DNA of 34,130 nucleotides, taken from Nitrospirota bacterium. GTDB lineage: Bacteria > JACPQY01. Both the position numbers and the translations under genes were made by a program. Shown in pieces: positions 16,990-25,078 of this stretch. Positions within the stretch are counted from its first letter, which is position 1. Every line of letters begins with the position of its first letter. Where the stretch lies: contig JACPQY010000069.1 of NCBI GenBank assembly GCA_016190245.1, positions 1 to 34,130 of the forward strand, given 5' to 3'. The notes beneath the pieces are model-generated. The model was given only the letters and a program-made list of their open reading frames with translations, was not told the DNA's origin and did no database searches.

Positions 16990-17602
16990 CGCCGGCGGAT
17001 GATAGCACACGCCCCCCTTCGCTCAACCGATCGTAACCCCGGCTTCCGGGCCGTGTTCCCTGCAGGGGGCCCCGTCTCATGAAATCGGCACGGGGGGCCG
17101 AACATCTAGATAGGGAGCGTCATGAGCACGAGTGATTGGCCGCTTCGATACCGAGTCCGATGCTTCCTCCGCCGCCAAGTGTCCAGACTCGAAGACCTTC
17201 GCATTCAGGCCGAGGCCGACCGCATCGAGCGCGAGTTGAACCGATCGGTCGAGCGCCCCTTCCCCGCCCCTCGCCCCATTCTCAGGCCCGCGCCGCTCGT
17301 CTCCTGATCGCCTGGCGGCCGGCCTCTGGCGCTGCTCGATCGGGCATCCTCCCGTCAACTACAAGGCAGAAATCAGATCAGGGTACCGCGGCTGCCTCCG
17401 ACCGTCTGTCATCCCCATCACAAGCCAAGCCACGGCCGCAAGAACGTGACGATTTCGGGCCTCGTGAGGTCGTTCAACTCCAGGCCCAATTCGCCCTCGC
17501 GGAGCTACTCGCACGACTCCCCTGCGCGTTCCAACGGACTCCGCGGCCGGTGCGAGTTGGCGATTCGCTGGAAACTGGGCTACGCTCTGGAGACCTGGCT
17601 TT
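16990..17602. other. Intergenic region with a possible small ORF
   Basis: About 610 bp between serS and tRNA-Cys. The serS -10 (TGC then TATCAT, minus strand, 16999-17004) is at the left end. A 61-codon plus-strand frame from 17122 to 17307 has GGGAG a few bases before its ATG and a charged helical middle, but no recognised motif, so I list it only as possible. From 17308 to 17602 I see nothing. Confidence 0.4.
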
Positions 17603-17674
17603 GGCGCGGTAGCCAAGTGGTAAGGCGGCAGTCTGCAAAACTGCTACACATCGGTTCAATTCCGATCCGCGCCT
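17603..17674 (+). tRNA. tRNA-Cys (GCA)
   Basis: The acceptor arms GGCGCGG (17603-17609) and CCGCGCC (17667-17673) pair fully. The anticodon stem GCAGT/ACTGC surrounds the loop CTGCAAA with anticodon GCA. The T-arm carries GGTTCAATTCC. The discriminator base is U, as is usual for cysteine tRNA. CCA is not encoded. Confidence 0.95.
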
Positions 17675-17829
17675 CCTTGGCGGATCGCCGCCGGCAAAGT
17701 GGGCGACCTTCCGTGGTCGCCGATCAAGTCATCCCCCGGTCCGATCCGCGCCTCCAGCCTGATCGCCACGGCTATGTACGCGGCCCTCCACGGCCGCCAT
17801 ACGGCCCCACCGCTCCGATCCGCGCCTCC
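17661..17829 (+). repeat. Three copies of the tRNA-Cys 3' end
   Basis: The 16-bp sequence TCCGATCCGCGCCTCC occurs at 17661-17676 (the end of the tRNA), 17740-17755 and 17814-17829, spaced 79 and 74 bp. Only the T-arm/acceptor end is repeated; the DNA between shows no clear tRNA likeness. Such copies are typical of integrase attachment sites left by past insertions, or of decayed tandem tRNA genes. No integrase is seen nearby. Confidence 0.8.
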
Positions 17830-17857
17830 TGAGCAGATCGAGCCGGAACGGAAGTGC

Positions 17858-17863
17858 TATAAT
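17858..17863 (+). promoter_or_regulatory. Extended -10 of pabB
   Basis: A consensus TATAAT preceded by TGC (an extended -10), with no good -35. It ends 8 nt before the pabB ATG, so the transcript should be leaderless or nearly so. Confidence 0.6.
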
Positions 17864-17871
17864 GCCGCGCC

Positions 17872-19209
17872 ATGCATTCCATCCCCTGGCGCGGGAGCGC
17901 GGCCGACCTCTTCGAACGCCTCGCCCCGCTCAACCCCGCGGTCTTCGTCCGGCGTCCCGAACTCGTCTTTGCCGGATTCCACGCCACCGACGTCTTCCGG
18001 TTCGATTCGCGCCTGTCCGATGAGAATCCCCTGAAGGCCCTTCAAGAGTGGGTTGACCGCCGATTCACAGATGAACTCGGCCCCCACCTCGCCGCGGGCT
18101 ACATCAGCTACGACCTGAAAAACCTGCTCGGCGACTTTCGAAGACGTCCCGGCTACACGCCCCTCTATCCTGAAATGACTTTTCTGCACTTCGAGGAAGG
18201 ACTCTACGCAGACCTCCACAAGGGCGAGATCCTCATCCGGACCTCCTCGCCTGCCGAACGCAACCGCCTGAGGGACCTGCTGTCCGCCACGCCGTCCGCC
18301 TCCGAGATGGTTCCGGCGGCACCGTCCTCCGTCGAGTTCCCTCCCTTCCCTGTCTACGCGAAGAAGATCGCCCGACTGAAGGAATACTTCAGGGCAGGCG
18401 ATCTCTATCAGGCCAACCTCACCGAGCGCCTCCGCTTCAGGTACCCCGGGCAGCCCGCGCGACTCTTTGCTCGGCTGCTCGAGTGCTCCGACGCTCCCTG
18501 GGCCTGCTGGATGCAGGACGGCCCTTTGTGCATCCTCTCGGCCTCGCCCGAACACTTCGTCATGGCGAGGGACGGAGTCATCCGGTCACGTCCGGTCAAG
18601 GGCACGCGGCCCGCCACGGGAGAGGCCGAAGAAGACGAGCGGGCACGCCGCGAGCTCGCGTCAAGCGAGAAAGACCGGGCCGAGCACGTGATGATCGTGG
18701 ATGTCGTCCGCCACGACCTGGGTCGGATCTGCCGGGCAGGCACCGTAAGCGTCGAAGAACCGATGCGGATTGACAGCTTTCCGACCGTGCACCACATGGT
18801 TTCCACCGTCAGGGGTGCCCTCAGGTCCGAGGTTACGATCTCGGAGATCCTGGGCGCGGTCTTCCCCGGCGCCTCGATTACCGGCGCCCCCAAGATCCGC
18901 GCCACCGAGATCATCGATGAGATGGAGGACTCGCCTCGCGGCATCTACACCGGCGCCCTCGGCATCATCGGCAGCCGCCGGGATCTGGACCTGGGCATGG
19001 CCATTCGCACGCTGACGCTTCTCAACGGGGATGCGGTCTACGGCACGGGGGGGGGGATCACGATCGATTCGGACGCCCGGTCCGAATACGAGGAATGCTC
19101 GTCGAAAACACAGGTGCTCATCCAGGCGCTCTTTGGGAAGGCGGTGTCGGATGACCGCGAGGAAGGATCTCGTTTGCTTCCTCAACGGTCGGTTCGTCCG
19201 TCTGTCTGA
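17872..19209 (+). CDS. pabB: Aminodeoxychorismate synthase component I
   Basis: A 445-residue chorismate-binding enzyme that converts chorismate plus ammonia (from a PabA glutaminase) to 4-amino-4-deoxychorismate for folate synthesis. Family motifs: YQANLT (179-184), PVKGTRP (241-247), EHVMIVDVVRHDLGRI (about 265-280), GASITGAPK and RGIYTGALG near the end. Lys243 in PVKGT marks PabB rather than TrpE, which has Ala there. The overlapping downstream lyase gene supports this call. No pabA is present in the window. The C-terminus after FGKAV is basic and unusual because it runs into the next gene, overlapping it by 59 nt. Confidence 0.9.
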   Translation: MHSIPWRGSAADLFERLAPLNPAVFVRRPELVFAGFHATDVFRFDSRLSDENPLKALQEWVDRRFTDELGPHLAAGYISYDLKNLLGDFRRRPGYTPLYPEMTFLHFEEGLYADLHKGEILIRTSSPAERNRLRDLLSATPSASEMVPAAPSSVEFPPFPVYAKKIARLKEYFRAGDLYQANLTERLRFRYPGQPARLFARLLECSDAPWACWMQDGPLCILSASPEHFVMARDGVIRSRPVKGTRPATGEAEEDERARRELASSEKDRAEHVMIVDVVRHDLGRICRAGTVSVEEPMRIDSFPTVHHMVSTVRGALRSEVTISEILGAVFPGASITGAPKIRATEIIDEMEDSPRGIYTGALGIIGSRRDLDLGMAIRTLTLLNGDAVYGTGGGITIDSDARSEYEECSSKTQVLIQALFGKAVSDDREEGSRLLPQRSVRPSV

Positions 19210-20083
19210 GGCCCACCTCAGCCCCCTCGATGCCGGTTTCCTGTACGGCGACGGCGTGTACGACACGCTCCGCGTCTACGAGGGCCGCCCCTTCCGTCTG
19301 ACCGACCATCTCGCGCGACTCCGGGACAACCTGCGGCGGCTCGATCTCCCACTCCGCGGCCTACCCGACCTCGTCTCGGTCGTCACGCGCCTGATCCGGC
19401 TCAACCGTGCCCCGAACGCCGTCGTCCGCGTCCAGATCACGAGGGGCATCCAGATCGCCCCCCCCCCGGCCCCGCGATTCGGTCGGCCCACGGTCTTCGT
19501 CTACCTCCGGCGCTTCGGAGGTTACCCCCCGGCCTTCTATCAATCAGGAGTTCGAGTCCGCATCGAAAATCTTGCCTCGGCCCCCGCCCCACGGCCGAAG
19601 GCGAAGACCACCAACTTCCAGGTGAACATCCTCGCCCGCCTCCACGCGGTTCGCCGGGGGTGTTTCGAAAGCGTGTTCAGCTCCACCGGCCTTCTCCTCG
19701 AGGGCAGCATGTCCAACGTGTTCCTCGTTCGCGGCCGGCGGATCGCCACACCACCCCTGCGGGGGATTCTCGAGGGCATCACGCGCTCGGTCGTGATCCG
19801 ACTCGCTCGGCGCCATGGCTACGTCGCGGTCGAGAGGGAATGCCCCGTGGCGGAGTTGCGAACAGCGGACGAGGTCTTCCTGACCAGCACCACCATCGAG
19901 GTGATGCCCGTCAGGGAAGTGGCCGGGCCGGGGTGGCGCCGGCGGTACGCGTCGCACACGGCCGCGACGGATCTGAGGGCGGCCTACCGGACCCTTACCC
20001 GACCTTCGGTCACCCTCCCCGCCTGTCCAGTCCGCCACGGCGGACGGACGGGCAGGTCCCGCAAGCGGGAGAGGGAAGGGTGA
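19151..20083 (+). CDS. pabC: Class IV aminotransferase, probable aminodeoxychorismate lyase
   Basis: A 310-residue PLP enzyme of fold type IV. The likely role is release of pyruvate from aminodeoxychorismate to give p-aminobenzoate, inferred from its overlap with pabB; branched-chain or D-amino-acid aminotransferase activity is the alternative. Motifs: FLYGDGVYDTLRVYEG (about 30-45), the PLP lysine in AKTTNFQVN (Lys152), LLLEGSMSNVF and GILEGITR. The ATG at 19151 lies inside the end of pabB. The last 25 or so residues (from TLPACPVRHGG) are encoded by a palindromic repeat whose terminal TGA is the stop codon, so the native C-terminus seems to have been replaced. Confidence 0.82.
   Translation: MTARKDLVCFLNGRFVRLSEAHLSPLDAGFLYGDGVYDTLRVYEGRPFRLTDHLARLRDNLRRLDLPLRGLPDLVSVVTRLIRLNRAPNAVVRVQITRGIQIAPPPAPRFGRPTVFVYLRRFGGYPPAFYQSGVRVRIENLASAPAPRPKAKTTNFQVNILARLHAVRRGCFESVFSSTGLLLEGSMSNVFLVRGRRIATPPLRGILEGITRSVVIRLARRHGYVAVERECPVAELRTADEVFLTSTTIEVMPVREVAGPGWRRRYASHTAATDLRAAYRTLTRPSVTLPACPVRHGGRTGRSRKREREG
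20010..20083. repeat. GC-rich palindromic repeat, copy 3
   Basis: Outer perfect arms TCACCCT (20010-20016) and AGGGTGA (20077-20083) enclose a hairpin centred on GTCCGCCACGGCGGAC. It is the same family as 8327-8396 in opposite orientation. It forms the end of the pabC reading frame and provides its stop codon, 27 bp from the convergent acyl-CoA synthetase gene. Confidence 0.8.
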
Positions 20084-20110
20084 GGGACCCGGAAGCGCGG
20101 CCCGGAAGAG

Positions 20111-21904
20111 CTACTTCCCGGCGTACATCGAGTCCAGCACGGACTCGTACTTGCGCGTCACCTCTTTGCGCCGAACCTTCAGGGTGGGGGTCAGCATTCC
20201 GTTTTCCTGAGTGAAATCCTCGGGGACGAGGGCGAACTTCTTCACCTGCTCCCAGCTCCCGAGCTTGGCGTTCACGGCATTGACCGAGGCCTGAATCCTC
20301 TCCACCACCTTCGGTTCGCGCGCCGCCTCGCTCAGCCCCGCGGAATCGTTGAGCCCGGCTCCCTTCAGAAAGGGCTTGAGCTCTTCGGCGTTGAGCGCGA
20401 TGAGGGCGGAACAAAATGGCCGCTTGTCGCCGTGGACCATGGCCTGGCTGATCAGAGGGTCCTTGGCCTTCAAAAGATTCTCCACGTACTGGGGCGCAAC
20501 GTACTTGCCTCCCGCGGTCTTGATCAGGTCCTTCTTCCGGTCCGTGATGCGCAGGAAACCGTCGGGATCGAACTCGCCGATGTCGCCGGTTGCGAACCAC
20601 CCGTCCTCCAGAAAGGCCTGCTTCGTTTCGTCCGCGAGCTTGTAGTAGCCGAGCGCGATGTTGGGGCCGCGGCCGAGGATTTCGCCGTCTTCCGCGATCT
20701 TGATCTCCACGCCCGGGATCGGTTTTCCGACACTGCCGAATCGGAACTCCTCCAGCCGGTTGATCGTCAGCGCGGGGCAGGTCTCGGTGAGCCCGTACCC
20801 CTCGATCACGAGAATGCCCGCCGCGTGGAAAAACTCGGCGATCTCCCGGCTGAGCGGTGCCCCGCCGGAGATGCAGAACCGGATCCGACCGCCGAGCCTT
20901 GCGTGGAGCTTGGAGAAGACGAGCTTGTGGGCGAGCTTCTGCTGCAGGGCCAGCCCGACGGGGACGGACTCCTTCTTCTGCACCTTCTGGCTGACCTGAC
21001 GCCCCACCGTGAGGGCCCAATCGAAAATCTTCTTCTTGACAGGTGATTCCGCGGCGCCGGCCTGGACCTTCGCGTACACTTTCTCATACACCCGCGGCAC
21101 GCTCGCAAAAATCGTGGGCCGCGACTCGCCGAGGTTGTCCGCCACCTTGTCGATGCTCTCCGCGAACCAGGTTTCGTAGCCCAGGTAGATCCCCGCGTAT
21201 TCCTCCGAGCGCGCGAACGAGTGCGCAAGGGGCAGGAAGAGCAGGTTGGAATCCCCCTCGCGGAAATCGCCGATCGTGGCCAGCATCTTCGCCATGCTCA
21301 CGTGATTGGTGTGGCTCTGCATCACGCCCTTGGGCAGCCCGGTGGTGCCCGACGTGTAGACGATGGTCGCCAGATCGTCCGGCTTGATCGCCTGGATGCG
21401 CTTCTCCAAGGCCTTCAGATCGCCGCTCCGTCCGGCCTCGCGAACCTCGTCGAGGGACTTGACCCCCTTCCCCTTGCGGTCCTCGATCGCGATGACGTGT
21501 TTGACGGTCTTGAGTTGATCCCTCACCGCTTGCAGTTTCTCGAGTTGGGCTGTGTTCTCCGCGATCACGGCCACGGACTCCGAATCATTCAAGATGTAGG
21601 CCACCTGCTCGGGCGTGCTGGAGGGGTAGATGGGGATGGTCACGCCGCCCGCCGACATGATCGCCACATCGCACCACACCCACTCGGCGCGGCTCGCGCT
21701 CAGGATCGCGACGGCCTCGCGCTCTTTCACACCGAGGGCCATGAGCCCGAGCGCGATCTCGTCCGCGATCTGCCGCACCTCCAGCCAGGTCTTCGTCTCC
21801 CAGCCGCCTGCCCGCTTGTAGTGCTGGGCCGTCTTCGGGCCGGACTTGTTCACCCGCTCGCGGAAGATCGCGGGGATCGTTTTCCCCTGAAGTTCGTTCG
21901 CCAT
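20111..21904 (-). CDS. Long-chain acyl-CoA synthetase (AMP-forming)
   Basis: A 598-residue ANL-family enzyme that activates a fatty acid with ATP and CoA. The P-loop motif YTSGTTGLPKGV is at 183-194; YGLTE, the adenylate-binding TGDIGEFDPDGFLRITDRKKD and the C-terminal Lys-rich region are intact. Length and layout match the FadD15/FAA long-chain group (AMP-dependent synthetase with an insert around 290-330). The ATG at 21904 has GGGAGG five bases upstream; the frame is open to 21997 without such support. It may work with the FadL/PorV-like outer-membrane protein encoded nearby, but they are on opposite strands. Confidence 0.93.
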   Translation of the reverse strand: MANELQGKTIPAIFRERVNKSGPKTAQHYKRAGGWETKTWLEVRQIADEIALGLMALGVKEREAVAILSASRAEWVWCDVAIMSAGGVTIPIYPSSTPEQVAYILNDSESVAVIAENTAQLEKLQAVRDQLKTVKHVIAIEDRKGKGVKSLDEVREAGRSGDLKALEKRIQAIKPDDLATIVYTSGTTGLPKGVMQSHTNHVSMAKMLATIGDFREGDSNLLFLPLAHSFARSEEYAGIYLGYETWFAESIDKVADNLGESRPTIFASVPRVYEKVYAKVQAGAAESPVKKKIFDWALTVGRQVSQKVQKKESVPVGLALQQKLAHKLVFSKLHARLGGRIRFCISGGAPLSREIAEFFHAAGILVIEGYGLTETCPALTINRLEEFRFGSVGKPIPGVEIKIAEDGEILGRGPNIALGYYKLADETKQAFLEDGWFATGDIGEFDPDGFLRITDRKKDLIKTAGGKYVAPQYVENLLKAKDPLISQAMVHGDKRPFCSALIALNAEELKPFLKGAGLNDSAGLSEAAREPKVVERIQASVNAVNAKLGSWEQVKKFALVPEDFTQENGMLTPTLKVRRKEVTRKYESVLDSMYAGK

Positions 21905-21998
21905 GCGTGCCTCCCTTCCCGATCGGCGGCGGCCGCTGACCGCGACCGGAGCCGCACCGAGCCGGTGGGATTCTACAGCACGAATCGCGTTTTTCAAC

Positions 21999-22026
21999 TT
22001 GACAATTCACAGCCGGCGAGTATCGT
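21999..22026 (+). promoter_or_regulatory. Vegetative-type promoter of the Gly/Thr-linker lipoprotein gene
   Basis: A consensus TTGACA (21999-22004), a 16-nt spacer and TATCGT (22021-22026). The -10 ends 10 nt before the chosen GTG start at 22037, so the leader is only a few bases. Confidence 0.55.
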
Positions 22027-22036
22027 ACCTCGTCGA

Positions 22037-23716
22037 GTGGTCAAGGTAGCCGTCAGCGCCGCCCTTATCTTTTCCTCCTTTGCGGTTGCCGCATGCAGCG
22101 GCCCGGACACGGAGAAGTGCCAGCTCTGCGTGGACGAGGGCGATTGGGCATGCGCGCTCGACATCTGCGGCACCATCGCCAACGATCTCGGCGGGAGCAC
22201 CGCCCCCACGGACGCCACCGATCTCGAAAAGTGGATCCTCGCGAAGTTCAACACCGGCACCGCCTACATCGGCCGGGCCGGCTTCGATACGCGCAGGTTT
22301 CTCGATGTGGCCGTGGAACTCGACAAGGCGAAAGCCAAGGGCAAAGACATTGGGATTTTCGATCAAATAAAAGAGAGCGTCTTCCAGATCAGCACCACCG
22401 CCTCGGAGTCCACATGGGTGGCCCAGGCCAACCGCGCCCTCCTCGACGTTTTTGCCGCGCAGCGCCAGTTCGAGGAGGTCCTTTACGACACCTCCAAGTC
22501 AACTCTGGACGGACGGAAGGGCCCCGACAAAAAGACCGCGACCAGCGCGGTGGACCTCGGGTCGAGCGATTGCAAAGCGAAGGAAACCACCACTTCTACA
22601 AAGACGGGCTCCACGGGGGGATCCACGGGGGGCAAGACCGGAACGGGGACCACCGGTGGGACGGGCACGACAACCAAGAAGCAAACCGGACAGACGGGGA
22701 CCACTGGAACCACCGGCACGACGGGAACGACCGGGACAACGGGCACCACGGGAACAACCACCTCCGGGACCAGCAATTGCCGCACATTCCCCGAGGGGCT
22801 CGCGGCCGAGGCCCGTTTCCTGGTGGACGACTCGGAGTTCGTCCTCGCGATCACTCTCATCGCGCGCACGGTTATCGAGTCCACACTCATGGGTCTGGAC
22901 CAGGCCCTCAGCGGCAAGACGGACCTCTCAAAAACCCCGTTGTGCTGCGAGTTCGCCGCCGATGTCGCCGATTTCGATCCCTTTGGGAAGGAGAAGCCCT
23001 ATACCGTCCAGCAAGCCGTCACCGACATCACCGGGGCCTTCAGCCTCATGGTAAACAGCTTCAACGTGGATAAGGCCAAGCTCGAGGGGGAGAGCTACGG
23101 CAAGGTGGTCACCGACATTCAGAACCAGATTACGGAACTGCGCGAAAACGGAATCAAGGTGGCTTGCGGTGCCATTGATACCTTGGCCAGCACGTTGCAG
23201 AGCGGTCTCTCGGGCATCTCCAATCTCCCGTCCGGCACCACCACGGCCTGCACGCTCTCGACGGGCAACATCAACTGCAAGCTCGAGTCCACGATTCAGG
23301 GCCAGAAGATCACGGTCGAACTGCCCGTGACCGTGGGGGACCCCACACTCGAGTGCGTTGATGAACTGGGCACCGAGGAGTTTGTGGATGACCTCTTCTG
23401 CAAGGTGACCGATGCAGGCGGCTCATTCGTGGTGCTCTCTGCGGTCACGCCCGTGATTGGAGCCACCAAGATTGAACCGACCACGATCGCCGGCGTGGAA
23501 GTCAAGTCGGCGGTAAAGACGATTACGGGCTTCGACATCGACAAGGACCTCGTGGCCAAGTTCAATACCCTGATCAGCACGGGCACCGAGACGATTTCGC
23601 AGACCATTGACAACGGGTTTGGGGACTCCGTCCAACGCTGCGGGAAGGTCGAGGTCTCATCGTCCTCTACCTCCTCGTCTTCGAGCTCGACAACCAAGAA
23701 GACAGAAAGGCGGTAG
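22037..23716 (+). CDS. Lipoprotein with Gly/Thr-rich linker, unknown function
   Basis: A 559-residue protein not matched to any family I know. The N-terminus is a lipoprotein signal (VVKVAVSAALIFSSFAVAAC, lipid Cys20). A small Cys-rich segment follows (C-x2-C within KCQLCVDEG, then CALDIC). A helical domain (about 60-175) is joined by a Thr/Gly linker (about 185-245) to a second domain (about 250-540), and the protein ends in a Ser-rich, Lys-rich tail. The GTG at 22037 is chosen because it directly begins the signal peptide and lies just after a promoter; the frame is open far upstream but that part is antisense to the acyl-CoA synthetase. It ends 1 nt before the next gene, so the two are likely co-translated. 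Confidence 0.75.
   Translation: MVKVAVSAALIFSSFAVAACSGPDTEKCQLCVDEGDWACALDICGTIANDLGGSTAPTDATDLEKWILAKFNTGTAYIGRAGFDTRRFLDVAVELDKAKAKGKDIGIFDQIKESVFQISTTASESTWVAQANRALLDVFAAQRQFEEVLYDTSKSTLDGRKGPDKKTATSAVDLGSSDCKAKETTTSTKTGSTGGSTGGKTGTGTTGGTGTTTKKQTGQTGTTGTTGTTGTTGTTGTTGTTTSGTSNCRTFPEGLAAEARFLVDDSEFVLAITLIARTVIESTLMGLDQALSGKTDLSKTPLCCEFAADVADFDPFGKEKPYTVQQAVTDITGAFSLMVNSFNVDKAKLEGESYGKVVTDIQNQITELRENGIKVACGAIDTLASTLQSGLSGISNLPSGTTTACTLSTGNINCKLESTIQGQKITVELPVTVGDPTLECVDELGTEEFVDDLFCKVTDAGGSFVVLSAVTPVIGATKIEPTTIAGVEVKSAVKTITGFDIDKDLVAKFNTLISTGTETISQTIDNGFGDSVQRCGKVEVSSSSTSSSSSSTTKKTERR
22694..22759 (+). repeat. 9-bp tandem repeat coding a Thr-Thr-Gly linker
   Basis: About seven 9-bp units coding Gly-Thr-Thr in tandem, inside the lipoprotein gene. 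Codons vary among GGN and ACN, so the repeat is kept at protein level more than at DNA level. Related Gly/Thr runs extend upstream to about 22590. It probably serves as a flexible linker and is prone to length change. Confidence 0.75.
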
Positions 23717-23717
23717 C

Positions 23718-24971
23718 GTGAAGAGACACGCCATCCTATCAGCCTTGTCCTTGGCCGGTCTCGTGTGGGCGCAGGGAACACCCGCCCGCGCCGGCGAGAT
23801 CCCACGCTCCTACCGCAGTACGCGCGTCCTCGCGATGGGCGGGGCGCACGCGGCGATTGCCGATGACGACGCCACCCTGTTCATGAACCCGGCGGGTCTC
23901 CACGACGCCCGAAGCCTCGACATCGTCACCCTGGAACTCGAGACGAACCAGGACACCGTCGGAACCGTTCAGGACGCCATCGACACGTTCGGCTCCAAAG
24001 GGGACAAGACGGAGCAGTCAGCGAACTTATTCGATCAAGCCTTCGGTAGGAAGTTCGGGGGTGGCCTTCGCCTGTCTCTGATCAATGTCATCGCCGGCGG
24101 TTTCGGGTTCGGCTTCCTCATCGATGAGAACCTGAGGCTTGGCGTCGTCAACCCGGCCATCACGCAGCTCGACCTCGTCGAGGTCTTCCAAGCGGGCTTG
24201 GCCTTGGGGTACGCGCACAGCTTCCTTGATCGGTCTCTCCGGGTGGGCGTCGTGCCCAAGGTGTTCGCTCGTGTCACCGGTAACGCCGGAATGAAAATCA
24301 ACCGATTGCTCGGTTTTGTCTTCGCCTCGGAGGACGACCGGGAGGATCTTTCGCCTGCGTTGACCGGAGACAGCGGCGTCCCCAAGAGCGCCTATCCGGA
24401 CATGCAGGGCGGTGTTGCGGCGAACGTGGATGTGGGCGGGTTGTACAATCTCCCCGCTTCGAATGATACACTCCAGTCGTTGCGGCCGACGGTTGCGCTC
24501 GTGCTGCGGGACCTGCCGGTTTTCGACATGGGCGCCTCCGACTTCGCCGATTTGTTCGGCATCAGCATTGAGGACCAAGCCAAGCTCAAGCTCTCGTCGG
24601 AAGATACTCCCATCATCCCCTGGTCGGTAGCGGTCGGCGCCGCCATCGCCCCCAAGCTCGGACCCTTCCGCGTGAAGAGCGGCCTCGATGTGGAGGACAT
24701 CTTTTTCAACACAACGGACGACACGTCTCTGCTCAAGCGATTCCACCTGGGCGCCGAGCTTCAGATCCCGCCCTTCTTCAAGCAGCGCAAGCGCAAGGAG
24801 GTGCCGTTCCTCGCCCTCCAGGGCGGCGTGAACCAAGTTTACCTGGGCGGCGGCATCAGCATGAATATCTGGCGTCTCATTCAGATCGGCGTGGCTACGT
24901 ACGCCGAGGAGATCGGCCCCGTCGCCGGCGATCGGGCCGATCGCCGGTACGTGTTCCGGCTGGCGCTTTAG
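23718..24971 (+). CDS. FadL/PorV-like outer-membrane beta-barrel protein
   Basis: A 417-residue protein with a signal peptide (about 1-25, cut near ARAGE). The mature N-terminus carries the hallmark MGGAHAAIADDDATLFMNPAGL, as in FadL/OmpP1 transporters and PorV/PorQ proteins, where the NPAGL segment forms part of the plug. Alternating hydrophobic strands continue to a C-terminal aromatic/Leu strand (YVFRLAL), typical of barrel insertion. Likely roles are transport of hydrophobic substrates or support of secretion. The GTG start at 23718 is 1 nt after the stop of the upstream lipoprotein, which suggests the two act together at the outer membrane. Confidence 0.75.
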   Translation: MKRHAILSALSLAGLVWAQGTPARAGEIPRSYRSTRVLAMGGAHAAIADDDATLFMNPAGLHDARSLDIVTLELETNQDTVGTVQDAIDTFGSKGDKTEQSANLFDQAFGRKFGGGLRLSLINVIAGGFGFGFLIDENLRLGVVNPAITQLDLVEVFQAGLALGYAHSFLDRSLRVGVVPKVFARVTGNAGMKINRLLGFVFASEDDREDLSPALTGDSGVPKSAYPDMQGGVAANVDVGGLYNLPASNDTLQSLRPTVALVLRDLPVFDMGASDFADLFGISIEDQAKLKLSSEDTPIIPWSVAVGAAIAPKLGPFRVKSGLDVEDIFFNTTDDTSLLKRFHLGAELQIPPFFKQRKRKEVPFLALQGGVNQVYLGGGISMNIWRLIQIGVATYAEEIGPVAGDRADRRYVFRLAL

Positions 24972-25063
24972 GCGCGAACCCGCGAACCGAGAATCTGGAA
25001 CCGGACCTGCCGGAGCGCAGGCGGCAGACGGAGCAGTCCGTTGAGTCGAGTGCGGACCCGTGC

Positions 25064-25069
25064 TAGTCT
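25064..25069 (+). promoter_or_regulatory. Candidate -10 of the aspartic protease gene
   Basis: TAGTCT preceded by TGC (the same GTGCTA context seen before pabB and serS). It ends 9 nt before the GTG start. A TTGAGT at 25041-25046 sits 17 nt upstream as a possible -35. Confidence 0.4.
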
Positions 25070-25078
25070 AATCCGAAG

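Noticed and set aside
17872-19209. TrpE (anthranilate synthase) as an alternative to PabB
   Set aside because: Lys243 in PVKGT, not Ala, and the overlapping lyase-type gene favour PabB.
22694-22759. CRISPR or minisatellite array
   Set aside because: Units are 9 bp with no spacers and lie in frame within a gene as a Gly-Thr-Thr linker.
25066-25072. GTCTAAT at 25066 as an ECF -10
   Set aside because: The position 18 nt upstream reads GAGTC, not GGAAC; the nearest GGAAC is over 60 nt away.
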